Source: Sambucus nigra (Eukaryota; Streptophyta; Magnoliopsida; Dipsacales; Adoxaceae). From it: a stretch of DNA of 64,000 nucleotides. Numbering within the stretch: the first letter of the stretch is position 1; each line of letters starts with the position of its first letter. The notes under the pieces were generated by a model. It searched no databases and had not been told where the DNA came from. It was given only the letters and a program-made list of their open reading frames with translations. The stretch is taken from contig OX422213.1 of NCBI GenBank assembly GCA_949130495.1, positions 58,068,678 to 58,132,677 on the forward strand, in the 5' to 3' direction. Of the stretch, positions 8,753 through 20,198 are shown in pieces. Both the position numbers and the translations under genes were made by a program.

Positions 8753-11290
8753 TTTACCTTATATAATGAAGAGTTGAGGGTAAGATGAGGAGTCATTTTA
8801 CAATTTCAAAGGTTTAGTCGATTGATAAGAGTTAGAGAGAAAGTGAAAAGGAATTTGAGGAGAAAAGTGAAGAGTAAACTCAAGAACTCAAAGGGATTGA
8901 AGAATTGGGAGCAAATTCTAGGAGTTTTTATCATCATCTTCACTAAATTCAGACACTACGAACCTAAAGGCAAGTAATTATCTTGCTAATTATTCGTGTA
9001 TAGTTTTCAGTTCATATTATAGTTGGGAACTTTTGAATTGAAATATTTTTGGGATTGGGATGTTATATGAAAAATTGGGTTTTGATGCACGAGTATGCCA
9101 AATTGGGTTTTGACACATAATCATGAAAATTTATGGTTGAACTTTTAGAATAAAAATCTTGTATTATGAGTTCATATGTAGTTGGATAAATTTAGAGAAA
9201 CTTATGATTGGATTATTTGGGAATTTGTGGATATAGAATGTAGAGATTAATTTAATTCCCTTAAAAGTACATATATAGATGATGGATATGTGTGATATTT
9301 TACAATTGGAATTTGGAAATTTTATATCATATGCAGATAGGTAAATTCTACCATTTTAAGAATTGAGAAAAATGATTTGGTGTGATATTGTGAGAATTTT
9401 ATGCTAATTGGAGATTAGGCATAAATTTCATCTAATCATCTTGTGTAGTTGAATTCTAGATAAAATTGGAAGTTTTATACTTGGGATTAAAGTGAATTTG
9501 ATATATTGGATGTGATATGAATTAGGATTGAGGTGGTTGAAATTAAATGGAGAAGAATCGGTTTCGGAGAGTTTTAGGTCTTCTTTTTGAGTACTTTCGA
9601 AAGATATTCGAGAAAAATCCAAGACACATACCGACTCAATTTTTCGTATAGAATTTAAATTTGAATTTGTGATTCAAATATTTTTTGATCCAATTGTATG
9701 CATTATCAAAGCAGGCCCAAAATTTGAATTTTTATTCTGAATGAAATTTAGAGTAGTTGAGGTGAATTATAGTCGGGAATTTATTAATGAATGTGTGATG
9801 GAACATCTGAAAAAATATGTATACGAGCTAATTAAGAATTATACGTGTTCAGAATTAATATTTTGACAAATAATTAATTAAATGCGCAATTAACTAATTG
9901 AGAATATAAAATGATAATCGAAAAATGATGTGTTTGTGACACGAGTGATAGGCACGATTAATTGGAATTATTGAGATTATATATACAGGTAGAGACATTA
10001 TATATTTTATTATATCTCTGTGGATGATATAATTATATTGATATACCCCTCTAGTGCTATCATGAGAGGTGTCGCGATGTGGGTGATCTTCCCTAGCGTG
10101 AACAACATAGTAAGCATAGTCTCCAATTCATAACACCACGTATGTGCCCTTAAAGGGTTAACGTTCGAAGTGAGGTAATTTTGGGTATGGTTATGAATCA
10201 CTGATGAGGAACTTATAATCTCCTCGAAAGTTATGGTTTCTATCATAGTTCGGTGTGATATTCCAACACAGTATCTAGGATTATGTGAGTATTCCCTAGG
10301 ATATGATAGTATTGTAGAGACCCGCATCCAGTGAACCATTATTCTAAAGGATGGAGGTTATACATATATAGCGTGTGATATATATGTAGGCTTAATCTGA
10401 TATTTAATTACGTATATATATGTGTAGAAAAATATATACGGGCATGAAATATTAAAGTGTGATTATTGAGTCAATAACTAGTGAAAGTTATTGGAAATGA
10501 AACGATAAATTATAATTGAGAATTATAATGGTTTAGCGAATGTGAAAGGTATTTATATAAAATACGCAAGATGGGATAGTGTATAGAATTAAGGATACTT
10601 TGGGACTGGTTAAGTGGGTAGCATAACTAGGTGACTAAATTGTACGTTAGGTGCATACTTTAGATGAGGGGTGTGTATTGTCTCATAAGATGGCGCTATC
10701 AATTTAAATATAGAAGAATGGACACATAATTAATTATGCATTTTAATTACATGCAAACTATTTTCAAAAGGATTTCGGCTGTGTCGTATAAAATTTATTT
10801 TAAAAATCTTTTAGGTGTCTAGCCAAAGGGACTCCAAACGCGATTATTCTTCCAGGCATCAGAGCTGCGAAAATTATGGGATGCTTCAAGATTAGGTGTA
10901 GTCATTTCTATTCTCATATTCTTGACAGGGTCCTATTTTCATATTCGAGCATGTTGCCCTTATTAGTCAGATTTTTAATTTATTTCAGCATTTGTATTTA
11001 TTATGTGAATGTTATACCAATGGTCTATTTGGTTAAGTTTCATGTAATGGATTTCTATTTTAGACTCAATGTGTGAATGTGGACTTTTGTTATTGTCTCA
11101 ATAAATTATGGTTTGATTATATTGTTGTTGTGTCATGTTAATAAAGATTAAAATTAACACACGGCTTAATTTATTACTAGGTGATCAATAATTAATTTGT
11201 TTCGATGGTGATGCTAAGAGGCAATGTATTCCTGTTTTATTTTAGTAGAGGGTTGGTCGCCTATTATTTTAATAAGAAGGGTGTCACATA

Positions 11291-11302
11291 TGATATCAAA
11301 GC
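11291..11302 (+). other. Degenerate primer-binding site of element A
   Basis: TGATATCAAAGC lies 2 nt after the LTR end. It differs at two bases from TGGTATCAGAGC, the complement of the plant initiator Met-tRNA 3' end that is intact in elements B, D and E. Confidence 0.75.
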
Positions 11303-11439
11303 ATCAGGTTCTAGAGTCCTTAGGATCTGTGCGGACTTATTCTGATTTTTACCCTACCGTTCTTTGATGTAGAGACCTATGAGTAGGACTGTTGATTCAT
11401 ATTGTGATGTACATTCTCCTACTATTATGTATAGCGAAA

Positions 11440-13540
11440 GTGAATCTTACACGAGTTAGGTTGAGTTTCAAAAGTCGAAAAGGAGAAGGACGACCAAAGA
11501 GGGCCGTTAGAGGACTACAGGAAGAGAGGATCAACCACAGCAGTGGACTATTCTAGATATGGTGGCCACAGTAGAAGTCACCACTATTGTTGCTCAGGCA
11601 TATAATGCCGTTGTGAACATTAGAGCACATTAGTTTCTCCAAATACCACCACTGCAGATGGAGGCGCCAAGTTAGACTCACCTAGTCAAATCGGTATAAG
11701 AGAGAGTTGTAAGGTCTTTTTAGAGCCATCCGCAAGAGTTCAGGAAAAATGTGGACATGTATTAGCTAGCCAATGGAAGGAGAACATCTAAGGGCTATTG
11801 CGTGTGTGGAGTGTAGTGACACTCGTGATTGAATTATGGGAAATTTTTAAGCTTGTAGGAGCAATGTTGTAGTGATGGGAGTTACTCAAAGTATCGAGGA
11901 ATTTAAGTGAAGTTCGACAAAAAATCCTTTTATCTGATGTTCAAACATATATGTGAAGAAAATTTCTATTTTTATTACAAGAGGGCTGAACAATAGTCAA
12001 GTATGAGGAAGAATGTTCTTGTTTACTAAACTTTGTACCCGATGAGGTGATTATGGAAGAGAAAAGAGTCCTTAAGTTTGATGATGGACTCATGGGTAGG
12101 ATACGCAGAATTTATAGGTATTCAACTTGAATGATCGGTGTCGATGTTGTTAATTCCATACTTTTATAATGTCAATATCAATGCTTCCATGTGAAGGGAT
12201 CCAAGTGCGTGGAAATGTCTAGCCAGTAGAGTAAGATTGGATGTATCAGTGTTATGGTATACCACTTGAGAATTACCTGGAAGGGAGACCCGTTAAATCA
12301 TGGAAATTCCCACCTAGTGACGGTGGATTTAGACAAGGCTAGTAATTTATTCCATCGGTCCAACGAAGGCAAAGGAACAACAGGGGTAGCATTAGGGCCG
12401 AGGCTACCAGTGCCAGAGAGAAGGCAACCCTGACATGACCAGCAGGGCCAGAGATAGATGGATTACATAGGGAGATATTTTATATGCAGGGAGTAGGACC
12501 ATTTGCATCAATCTTGTCCCCATATAGTTAAGTGGAACAAGAGCAGGGTACCCAATAGGGGGAATAGTTATAGCAGTTTTGGGGAGAGTTCAAGGGAGAG
12601 TATTATGTACAAAGACCATTTAAATAACTAGAGATGTTTATGATTGAAAGTATAAATTTTATCCATGGGCAGATGGGATAGGTTTGACGTGATATGAGTG
12701 CGTCAAAATATTTGGTTTAACACAACATTTGCGTGTGAAACGAGGGGGGGGGGGTGTCATAGTAGATATATCGTTAGTATCACTTTTGAGTGTCTATATG
12801 TACCGTTAGGTAGCGGGCCTCAATTTACTTCTATATGCAGGGGAGCGGGTGTGGACACTGGGAGGAGATGTTTTTGGAGATTTTCTCATTTTAGAGAGAT
12901 GCTATGAGGGTATGATGTTATACTAGGTATGGACTGATTAACGATGGTGAGTGATGGTGGAATTTATAGTAAGGATATCATGTTCGCTATTCTAGAGGTT
13001 GTGTTGTTTTACGATGTCTCACCTGAAAGAGGGTCGAGCCCGCATATATATTATTATAATGGAGACTTCGAAGAATATAGTTGCCTTTGTATTTGATCTT
13101 GGTGTAAAAGGATTATACTCATGTGATTTAAGTTTTACTACCGAGAAGAGATATTTAGCTCGTTCTTGATTTAGCGCTAAAAACTTAGTGACAGTGCGAG
13201 CGCAGTGTATTATGACTCCTTTAGAGATGTGGGAGTTGAGGATTAGATTTACATGCCTGGGGTTAGGATTTTAGGTATCCCATTAATTTTCTTTGGGAAA
13301 AAAAATATTTTGAGGAAATGTAAGTCATTATTGTTGGGGTAATCAAGAATATCATTATGGTATAGTCACGCTGAGCATGCAGAGACAAATATAAAAAAAA
13401 TGTTATATATGTGATGTTTGTGAAAATGTGCATGGGATGGGTGCCCTAGTCATTTTGATTTCATAATCGTCCGGGATATGGGGGCATTGTCATAAATGTG
13501 TTGTACCGTATACCTGTGGGACAGTAAAAGGGGAATTGAA
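11440..13540 (+). pseudogene. Element A gag-protease-early RT remnant
   Basis: This is badly decayed gypsy coding on the plus strand. Near 11560 it reads VEVTTIVAQAYNAVVN, close to the start of the E gag (VATIVA...). Near 12010 it reads CLLNFVPDEVIMEEKRVLKF, the gag C-terminal helix region. Near 12915 it reads YDVILGMD, the protease-associated ILGMDWL motif. Near 13165 there is the AP-x-x-x-PL-E-M-x-EL approach to RT. Element B is inserted at 13541, so the rest of pol is missing or displaced; I could not find a continuation after 23104. A poly-G run at about 12745-12754 is a local oddity. Confidence 0.6.
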
Positions 13541-14383
13541 TGTAAAAACCCTCACGTTTGATAGCATATTTTATATTTATTTACTAGATGTAGAAATTTA
13601 TTATAAAATGATGGATGTGAGTAAATATTAATTTAATATGGAAACGGTTAATATTTACTGAAATGTTCTATGATTACCTGATGAGTAGGTAAAAATATCC
13701 ATGTGGTGAGTTATTGTGTCATTTGGATTTAAAATGACATTTTGGTGTAATATGAAATCGGAAGTAAAATGAGTTATAAAATTTCCAAATGATAATTTGG
13801 AGGGTGTGGTTAGTCCCGGTAGGTGCGAGACAGTCAAAATAAGTGCCATATTGCATTTTGGTATTTTGGGCACTTTTGACGGGTTATGGCTTAAATGTGT
13901 AGTTGCGATTTATTTTATCGCGTATTAGTCACTTAAGTGGGCTTTTTATTACTTAAGCCTCATTTTATTTTCCCTACCCCTATTCCCATTCCTCCATCTT
14001 ACACAATTGAGAGAGAGAGAAAGGAAGAGAGCTTTGGAGAAAAAGAGATTTGGAGATTCAAGCTTGGATCATTGCTTTCACCAAATCAAATCTGGATTTG
14101 CATGATCAAGGCAAGTAACTTACTTACTATAATATGATTTAAGTGGATTAATTAGCATGATTAGTTGTGGATTGTTATGATTTAGTTTAGTTAGGGTTTT
14201 GTTATATTATTTGGGTATTAACCCTTAGAAATTGATTTGGATGATAAATGTTGTTGATGATGGTAGTTATATACATTTATGATGTATAAGTTGAAGAAAT
14301 TGAGGTTGGGTTGGGTGGATTTGTGTAGGAAGGAAATTTGGAGTTTAGAACTCCATAGCCAATATTTGGCAAATTTGCAGAAT

Positions 14384-14476
14384 CGAATCGATTCGCCCTG
14401 GGACAGTTTCCAGGTCTGGGTGGTCCGAATCGATTCGGATAGTCCAAATCGATTCGGCTAGGCCGAATCGATTCGG
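14384..14476. repeat. CGAATCGATTCG palindrome cluster, LTR B left
   Basis: There are four copies: CGAATCGATTCG (14384-14395), the 16-mer TCCGAATCGATTCGGA (14424-14439), an imperfect copy near 14446 and CCGAATCGATTCGG (14463-14476). The cluster is immediately followed by a 'gaccctgcattttttt' stretch. Confidence 0.92.
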
Positions 14477-14827
14477 AGACCCTGCATTTTTTTTCTTTTT
14501 AAATGTTGATCTTTTTCCTCAGGCTTAGGACCTAGGAACCTTTTTCAAAGAAGTAAACTTAGAGTCCTAGAGTAGTTATTGAGTTTGGTCGCTACCCTAG
14601 ACTTGAAATGGGTTCATCTGGGTTTATTCCGGGGAGGTTTAAAGTAATGTTAAGGCATTACTTCTTTTATTCAAATTTTTAGAAGTTAGGAAGTTAAATG
14701 CCCTAACTTGGAGACTTAAGGGCATATCAATGTTATATGAACTTTGGAGACTTGTAGGATCATAATGATCATTTGGAGATTTAGTTGGGACTTGAAATTG
14801 AGGAATATTAATGATAATCTTCGATGG

Positions 14828-14968
14828 GAATTAGGTTCACATAAAATGAACCCAAATTGTTTAAAGATGATAGTTTCAACTAAAATGAACCCAAACTATG
14901 TTAATGATGATTGGTTCAAATAAAATGAGCCCAGTTGTTTAATGATGATAGGTTCGAATAAAAAGAAC
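14828..14968 (+). repeat. GGTTCA...TGAACC short hairpin repeats in LTR B
   Basis: There are four degenerate copies of a GGTTCAAATAAAATGAACC-like palindrome separated by 'caaattgtttaaatgatgatt'-like spacers. The same array is present in the other LTR at about 21567-21705. Confidence 0.8.
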
Positions 14969-15390
14969 CAGACACATGGATATTGGTAATGAAATTTTGG
15001 TAATGGTAAATTGAAATGAAAATGAGATGTAATATGGTAAGTGTTAATTTACTTAAACACACCTCTCTAAATGACATCATAAGGGAAGTTCGCGCGCTTG
15101 GTGATGCCCCCTGGCTAGTGAATGCAGGGTGGATATAGTCCCAAGCCATATGCGGGGTTTTTATATTTATCTGCGCTGGTTAGGGGATTCCGGGTGTGGT
15201 CCTGACTTTCCCGCAGGCATATGGCTGCTTCCCGACGTTGCGTTATGATCCCAGGTTGTCTTGTATAGATAGGCCCTGGAAGATGATGGTCATTTAGGGG
15301 CGCCCCAGTGGGGAAACTCGGAGGGGCGGTATTAGAATCGTATTATGTATATGAGTATAACTTTTCTGCATCAAGTGGGACTTGATGGGT

Positions 15391-15469
15391 ATATGCCGCA
15401 AAGAGCATGGATACGTGCCATAAAGAGCACGGGAAATGTGATTAATGAGATATGTGCCATAAAGAGCAC
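15391..15469 (+). repeat. GTGCCATAAAGAGCAC repeats in LTR B
   Basis: There are three copies (15391-15408 degenerate; 15415-15430; 15454-15469), each with GTGC/GCAC ends that can pair. Matching copies in the right LTR lie at 22126-22141, 22151-22166 and 22190-22205. Confidence 0.85.
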
Positions 15470-16334
15470 TTGATATTTATGATATTCCTATTAAGGAATG
15501 GAAAGATGAAATGGTAAGAAAAATTATCTATGAAAGTTAATAAATGGTTTTATTCCTATTAAGGAATATAAAAGATAATGGTAACTAGATATATGAGGAA
15601 AGGTTTTAAATTTACGTTTTTTACTTTTCTTTCTTTTATGTAAATGACATTTTATTTCATCTTTTAGTTAAATTGTTTTAAATTGTAATTTAGGCTTAAC
15701 ATACTAGATAACATGCCATATTATCATCCTTTTCATTCATGCATAACTGTTCATTTCTATCATGCTTTTTATTTCTTTTGGTGATCATATAGAACCCGGA
15801 CCTGACCGATTTACTTTACTTGTTGTATATATGATTGTATCCGCTCAGGTGCTCCCCCGCAAGGACGCCCGTTTTGACATTTCCATTCCTTTGCTTTCGA
15901 CGAGCTGTTGGATTTTGCGGGTTATTACAGGTAATTTTATTAGACGCTTTCATCTTTTTGTTCTAGATATGATCGGGTCTTACACTCGGGCGTGTGGCCC
16001 AAACCTTTATATTTTATTAATGAAATCGTTGTATGTAGCTCTGGATCGACAGCGTATTCGGTCAATTTGTATACATTCGTTTTAGTTGTGTTATATATAT
16101 ATATATTCTTGTGGAATTCCACTTGCTTATCAAAATTGGGTTGTTTAATTTAATTTTCTTAACTACTTTTAAAATTCTAAACTTTTTGGCAACCCGCTTT
16201 CTGATTTATTGGGTAGTTTTCCCGTTTACTCAGTTTATTATTATTGATGCTGAGGATGATATCCATCCATGATTCCTGTTACGTTTGAGTATCGGGCTGG
16301 CCACCCCTTATCTCGGATCGCGGGTTGTCACAGA

Positions 16335-16346
16335 TGGTATCAGAGC
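16335..16346 (+). other. Primer-binding site of element B (initiator Met-tRNA)
   Basis: TGGTATCAGAGC lies 2 nt after the 5' LTR and matches the standard initiator Met-tRNA priming sequence of plant LTR retrotransposons. Confidence 0.95.
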
Positions 16347-16499
16347 ATCATGTTCTAGAGTCTTTAGGATCTATGTGGATTCGTCACGTTCTACCGTAGC
16401 GTTCTTTGATATATAGCCTAAGGTTAGGACTGTGTAGTTGTCTATGTTTGCGATCTTCTGCGAGATAGATAGTATTTTAACTCTATTGTTTTTTTTCGT

Positions 16500-17573
16500 C
16501 TCAATTGTCGTCTCGAGAGGCCGCCCAACGAGACGAAATAGGGTTATAGAAGAGGAGGTAGATTCACCACTGCCGCCACAAGGGACCGTTAATGCTGTGG
16601 ATGTAGCAAACATTGTAGCTCAAGCGGTTAGCATCACCATGACCACAGTAGTTCAATAATTTCCAGGGACTCATGATGTTCAAGCTCCTATGGGAGTCCT
16701 TCCTAAAGGGCAATTCCCCCAGAATTCGAGGGAGGCACGGATGTTATCAAAGGCAATAAATGGAATGGTGACAGAAAATGCCACCTTCGAATGATAGAAT
16801 GTAGCGAGGGAAGGAATAAGTCCTTGCCACTTTTAAGTTAGTCGGATCTACGTTATACTGGTGGGAAACAATAACCACACCAGAGTAGAGAGACACGATG
16901 ACGGTCACTGAGTTCTGGGCTTTGTTTGATCATGAATACGTTCCTTCCGCAGTTCAAAGGGAGATGAGAAAGAAGTTCCAGGATTTTGTGCAAGGAGAGG
17001 GATCAGAAGTAGAATATGTGGAGGAGTTTATACGGTTGGTGAGTTTTATCCCGAATAAAGTTGATCCGGAAGGTAGGAAGATCTTGAAGTTTATGTGAGG
17101 TCTAAACCGGAGGATCCGGCAACAATTTGCTCGGTAATCTAGCTCTACAAACTTTTGGTGAGGTTACGAAGGCAGCCTTACTCCATTTCCATGAGCATCG
17201 GTTATATAGATCGAGTAGCAAGAAAGCTACTGTCGTCGGGCAAGAAGGGAAGCCTAGAGGACATGGGATTGGAGGAGGAGCATTTCCCTCATCCCGATCC
17301 TCTGGTAGTAAGCAGAAAGATATGGACCCTCAGCAAAGATATTCGTCTATGAGACAACATTTTGGAGGGTTTATTGCGGGTGGAAATAACATTAGGCACA
17401 ATAAGGGTGCTTCACAACATGTAGGTCGGGGTGGTCATGGAGGAAAAGACCATCTGGGCCAAGGCGTCTCCCAGTTTAGAAATAACGGGGGTCGAAGTCG
17501 AGAGGATATGGAGGGACGGTGCTTCCTATGTGGGGAGGCAGGTCACTTAGATGGAGCGTCCTCGATTGATTAG
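16500..17573 (+). pseudogene. Element B gag remnant
   Basis: An N-terminal segment contains VDVANIVAQAV (about 16598), as in the other gags here. The capsid-like core MTVTEFWALFDHEYVPSAV...FQDFVQGEGSEVEYVEEF (16898-17098) is the retrotransposon gag domain, in which a substrate-like FPSAVQ segment precedes the V-x-EYV-x-EF helix. A glycine-rich basic stretch and a zinc knuckle follow: CFLCGEAGH at about 17520-17546, but the last Cys of CX2CX4HX4C is missing. Stops and frameshifts occur at about 16660, 17098 and 17573. Gag would form the particle shell; this copy cannot encode it. Confidence 0.8.
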
Positions 17574-17904
17574 GAGATTTATCAAAATTAGGAGGCTATA
17601 CTTCCTCCAGCTTCGTTAGCACCTCTCGCTATTAAGGGTAAATTTTATTTCGGAGGTATTTGAGTTATGTGTTACTCAATACGGGTGTTACGCGCTCATT
17701 TATTTTATGAGCTTTTCTCAGGCTACAGATTTGATAAAATCTGCTGAGAGTAATTTGACTAGCGTTGAATTTTCTACGAGTGATGGTTCGCTTGATTCCT
17801 TGTTTGTAAATATTTAGGGATTATGTTGGTACTTTGTGCTTTGAGGCTGATTTACTCGTCCTTGACATGGTCGGGTATGATGTGATTAGTATGCCCTATC
17901 TCCA

Positions 17905-18660
17905 CAACTGACATAGTTGAGTAGTAGCGTATATGAGGGGTTCCTTATTTGGATTCCACTTTTGCGGGATGCTCCACGCGTGAACCTCAATGACGTTGGA
18001 AGTGTAGAGATGTTGTTATTGCTTCTTTTAGTTAATTTTATCTTATCTTATTTTATTTTATTTTTGCTGGTGGAAAGGTTTAGCCGAGAATCACGTAGAA
18101 GAGTGATTAATGGCTATTAAAGTGAGAAATAGAAGCACTGTATACAGTTCTCTCCTCTGATTGATGCGAGGGAGACTGGGATGCGAAGTCAAATTAAGAC
18201 TTCGGGTTATGCCTTGATAAGAAGGCTATTTAAAATGATGTATATATGTTGTGGGGTATATAATTATAAGGCTTTATGAAAAGTGAATGTTCGATTTGTT
18301 AAATCTTCGGTTATTTAAATGGTAATTTATATAAGCAGAATCTTTTCGGTCCCGAACATGTGTCTTAGACCTGTATATCTTGATGATCGACAACGCGAGG
18401 TAGTAGTGTAATGGGAGGGTTCCTTGTTAGGATTTCGCTTCGGCGAGACGTCCCACGCACGAAATCGAGCAAATGTCGAGAGTCGAGAAAGGTCTTGGGC
18501 ACTAGGGATATACTTAGTATTAGGTGTACATGACTTAGTTAGGATATAGGTAAGTAGACTTTAGGATTATTTGGGTATAAGGACCTTAAGGCATGTAGCG
18601 TTAGTTTAGGAAGGTTGTCGGGAGTTGACCACGAATAAGTTGTGTGTTGACTCTAAGAGG
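17905..18660 (+). other. LTR-derived segment inside element B internal region
   Basis: Where protease/RT coding is expected, the sequence instead resembles LTR interior. Two copies of the foldable cassette occur (17930-17975 and 18411-18456), each in the LTR-like context '(g)tagtgtaa..gg..gttcctt'. A tract similar to the 'taagttaggttgtc' part of solo LTR 1 follows. No RT motif is readable here. It could be an inserted LTR fragment or a recombinant. Boundaries are approximate. Confidence 0.5.
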
Positions 18661-18699
18661 GATTGGATCCCTAGTAATGAGAAGTTTGGTTGGTAAGGA

Positions 18700-20184
18700 C
18701 GAAGGAGATGAGGCCTCTCGTAGTTAGAATGTTACGTTGGCAACTCAGCTTTCGGGATGGAAGGGAGAATTGACTCTCACTCCTGAGCCCATGTTGCAAA
18801 GCTCGAGGGTGGAGTTAATGATCAAGTATTTGTCATGATGGGGAGTAATAATACTGAAGTATCGACTTATTGTTGATGCACCTCATAAGTTTAAACTTGT
18901 GAGAAGTATTATCCCCTGTTTGAATTGAAGTTCATCGTGGGGGTGATCGCCATATAGGAAGGGAGATGCTACTTCCTGGGTAGAATTTAGTTTTTCATGC
19001 GAGCAACACTTCCTTGCAAGATGTCGTAGGAGAGACATGGGTGGTCAAGACCACATACACAAGCTGTTGATTTATGAAACATAACTCTACTCTTATGACC
19101 TTGAGGGTGGGGTGCATCTCCATATGAGAATTTTTGTCCCGAATGAGAAGGACTTAAGAAAGGCATACATGGTGGAATCTCGTGGTTCTAAGTTTACGAT
19201 TCCGCCGGGTAATGACAAAATGTGTCAAGATATGCGCCGCTAGTAGTAGTGGCCGGGCATGGAGAGGTTGTTGGACTGCATGGGGTGCCCATGTTTATTA
19301 GTTTCTGACTGAGATAAGATTTTTCATTTCCCATTTGTGGCACGTTTCCAAGATGCCATGGGGATTAAATTTTAGTTAGGCACTTCTTATTATTCTTCGC
19401 AGATGTCTAGTCCAAAAAGGTAAACCATATGTTGGAGGATATGATCTTTCTGTGTGCGCTTGACTTTAATAGTAGTCGGGAATAGTATCTTCCACTAGTT
19501 GAATTCACTTATTATAATCTGCATCGATTCACTATTGTGATGGAACTTTATAAAGCCTTGTAGGTTTGGCCGTGTGGATCTCCCGCTTGTTGGTTAGAGG
19601 TGCGAGATGATAAGTCTCTTGGACCAGGAATGATCCGAGATACTTCTTTGGAAATTGAGCTCATTTGGAATCGCATTCGTATAACCCTCATCGACAAGAG
19701 AGCTAAGGCGATACGGGGAGATGGCATGTGGAGTTGAGGTCGGTGGACCACGTGTAGGTGGGATTATCGCCCATGAGGGGCATTAAGCATTTTTGGGTAG
19801 AAGGAAAACTTGCACCACGTTATGATGGACCTTTCCCATAAATTTTAAGGTGGGCCCTTGCTCTACTGAAATATTTGCAGCAAGTTCATGACGTGATCCA
19901 TATCTCCTTTGTAAAGTAGTACAAGAGATGTGATGGTGCCTTTAGGCACATTTCTTTCGAAGATTTGAGGATGCAACTTGCCGTTCCTTATGAGGAGTAG
20001 TCGGTTTCTATTTTAGAGCGTGGAGACCAACGATTGAGATCGCAGATAGTACCTTTAGTTATGTTGCTAGGTAGTCGGCACAGTGTCGAGAAATCGACAT
20101 GGGATCGCGAGGATGACTTGAGGGAAAAGTATTCGCATTTCTTCTTGCGAGGTATACCTGAATTTTGGGGGTAAAATTCCCTCT
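18700..20184 (+). pseudogene. Element B integrase and chromodomain-like tail remnant
   Basis: In broken frames the plus strand gives SRGSKFTIPPGNDKMCQDMRR (about 19180-19245), the integrase zinc-domain approach. FQDAMGIKF follows near 19345, then LEDMIFLCALDF (19432), which follows the catalytic Glu region, and SPACWLEV (about 19590). VIHISFV comes near 19890. LRSQIVPLVMLLGSRHSVEKSTWDRE (20040-20130) is the chromodomain-like tail. RT and RNase H are not recognisable. Many stops show it is dead. Order and spacing match the integrase half of element D. Confidence 0.75.
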
Positions 20185-20185
20185 T

Positions 20186-20196
20186 AAGGGGGGGAG
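20186..20196 (+). other. Polypurine tract of element B
   Basis: AAGGGGGGGAG lies 2 nt upstream of the 3' LTR, the expected place for second-strand priming. Confidence 0.92.
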
Positions 20197-20198
20197 TA

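Larger units (their letters stand above)
5460..11288 (+). mobile_element. 5' LTR of gypsy element A (interrupted by a Helitron)
   Basis: The right end is defined by GGTGTCACA at 11288 followed by a degenerate initiator-Met primer-binding site. The left end is uncertain: the first recognisable LTR sequence (homologous in layout to the E LTR) is near 5490. Removing the Helitron (5905-8752) gives an LTR of about 3 kb and rejoins a TATA-like stretch (accTTATATAATGAAG, from 8757) to upstream LTR sequence. The LTR holds the shared block at 10040-10130. The minus-strand copy F (23396 onward) is the same family and confirms the right terminus. Confidence 0.7.
13541..16332 (+). repeat. 5' LTR of element B (2,792 bp)
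   Basis: It starts TGTAAAAACC and ends GGGTTGTCACA. Layout: the GA-rich tract AAGCTTGGA..GGCAAGTAA (14010-14120), the palindrome cluster (14384-14476), GGTTCA/TGAACC hairpin repeats (14828-14968), the shared block (15060-15145), a GTGCCATAAAGAGCAC repeat (15391-15469) and the common LTR end. Confidence 0.93.

Noticed and set aside
10010..10339. 109-codon minus-strand frame in LTR A
   Set aside because: It lies over the shared LTR block in the antisense direction, disrupted in related LTRs.
15762..16085. 107-codon frame in LTR B, partly repeated at 22495-22752
   Set aside because: The conservation is just LTR identity; the two copies differ in length and frame end.
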